Source: an uncultured beta proteobacterium (GTDB taxonomy: Bacteria > Pseudomonadota > Gammaproteobacteria > Burkholderiales > Burkholderiaceae_C). Taken from it: DNA of 6,408 nt. The stretch spans positions 1-6,408 of the forward strand of contig CAIYNH010000437.1 in NCBI GenBank assembly GCA_903927495.1, written 5' to 3'. Made by a program: the position numbers and the translations under genes. Below are positions 5,938-6,408 of this stretch, piece after piece (within the stretch, counting starts at the first letter, position 1; the number at the start of each line of letters is the position of its first letter). Under the pieces are notes generated by a model. That model saw only the letters and a program-made list of their open reading frames with translations, was not told the DNA's origin and made no database searches.

Positions 5938-6408
5938 AAGGCGCGTCTTTTGCAATCGTTTTTTCTATCAAGGCTTTCAGCCTGGTAATGTTGAACTTGC
6001 CCGCTGGAAAGGGTGGCAAAACTTGGTTGGCCGCCATGATGATGGGAAGTTTGAAATCTTCCGGGTGATTGGTGCCGTGCTCACGCTCGTGCCCAGCATG
6101 GTCGCTTGTTACCATAATGAAATAGCTTGCACGCTGCATCACAGCTTTCAGCAGCGGTGCCAACGTTTGATCAATAAAAGTCAATTCATCCAAATAGTCG
6201 GGTGATAACCAGCCTGACTCTGTACCAGCGTCTTCCAGGCCGCTAATGTGTAAAAACACGAAGCGAGCACCCGTCCCGCGAAAGAAGGTCAGCGCTTTGT
6301 CAACGCCATCATCTCGGGCCAGCGCGTGTTCGTCCAACGAGGCGCTGATCAGGTACCCTAACTTCGGCTTGCCATAAAAATAGGCCGTATGGAAACCATA
6401 CCGTTTGG
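5936..6408 (-). CDS. Alkaline-phosphatase-superfamily / type I phosphodiesterase-like protein (5' partial)
   Basis: The minus-strand frame is open to the right edge and ends at the TAA at 5936-5938. It shows 156 C-terminal residues, and the N-terminal part with the nucleophile is outside the window. The visible start GFHTAYFYGKPKLGYL, then FVFLHISGLEDAGTESGW.SPDYL, then FIMVTSDHAGHEREHGTNH with PEDFKLPIIM, follows the block order of the nucleotide pyrophosphatase/phosphodiesterase branch of metal-dependent phosphatases. The SDH (6103-6095) supplies the usual Asp-His metal ligands, and a following His-Gly (about 6077-6079) is the likely third-site histidine. Where many relatives have D-x-A-G-H, this protein reads E-D-A-G-T, so one metal site may be altered. 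The gene converges on the redox cluster and is not part of it. Substrate is unknown and a link to arsenic resistance is not shown. Confidence 0.8.
   Translation of the reverse strand, partial: KRYGFHTAYFYGKPKLGYLISASLDEHALARDDGVDKALTFFRGTGARFVFLHISGLEDAGTESGWLSPDYLDELTFIDQTLAPLLKAVMQRASYFIMVTSDHAGHEREHGTNHPEDFKLPIIMAANQVLPPFPAGKFNITRLKALIEKTIAKDAP

Noticed and set aside
6023..6205. Plus-strand 60-codon frame opposite the phosphatase
   Set aside because: It lies antisense to a conserved phosphatase segment (SDH motif region), with no ribosome binding site or domain of its own.

Overview
The window carries most of an arsenic-resistance (ars) operon, a short thiol-redox gene cluster behind it, and a convergent phosphatase gene cut by the right edge. 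The GC-rich sequence, the gene order arsD-arsA-arsC-acr3-arsC and the protein flavour suggest a betaproteobacterium, probably Burkholderiales/Comamonadaceae-like. That placement is an inference from general resemblance, not from a marker gene.

Region 1 (1-4336, + strand) holds five tightly packed genes. They are the C-terminal part of an ArsD-type metallochaperone, the tandem ATPase ArsA, a low-molecular-weight-phosphatase-fold arsenate reductase, an Acr3 arsenite permease, and a second, glutaredoxin-type arsenate reductase. Gaps are 7, 28 and 4 bases, followed by a 4-base ATGA overlap, so this looks like one transcript. The two ArsC enzymes, from unrelated families, reduce arsenate to arsenite. 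ArsD passes As(III) to ArsA, and ArsA with Acr3 expels it. The N-terminus of ArsD, and any arsR and promoter, lie off the left edge. The most unusual feature is that this ArsD has an AhpD/carboxymuconolactone-decarboxylase-like domain, with a complete E...CxxCxxxH set, placed between its core and its cysteine-pair tail.

Region 2 (4337-4457) is a 121-base gap with two adjacent perfect inverted repeats, and no gene or clear promoter. It separates the ars operon from Region 3.

Region 3 (4458-5886, + strand) holds a small DUF2892 (YgaP-like) membrane protein, a membrane-anchored thioredoxin-fold protein with a CVSC motif, and a CcdA-type electron-transfer membrane protein. They are separated by a 5-base gap and a 4-base GTGA overlap. 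Together the last two resemble a split DsbD without its alpha domain, which would carry electrons from cytoplasmic thioredoxin to a periplasmic thiol protein. Its link to arsenic or sulfur chemistry is an inference from position.

Region 4 (5887-6408) has a short convergent intergenic stretch with a weak hairpin. It is followed on the minus strand by the C-terminal part of an alkaline-phosphatase-superfamily / type I phosphodiesterase protein with an apparently altered metal site.

No RNA genes, insertion sequences, CRISPR arrays or attachment sites were seen.
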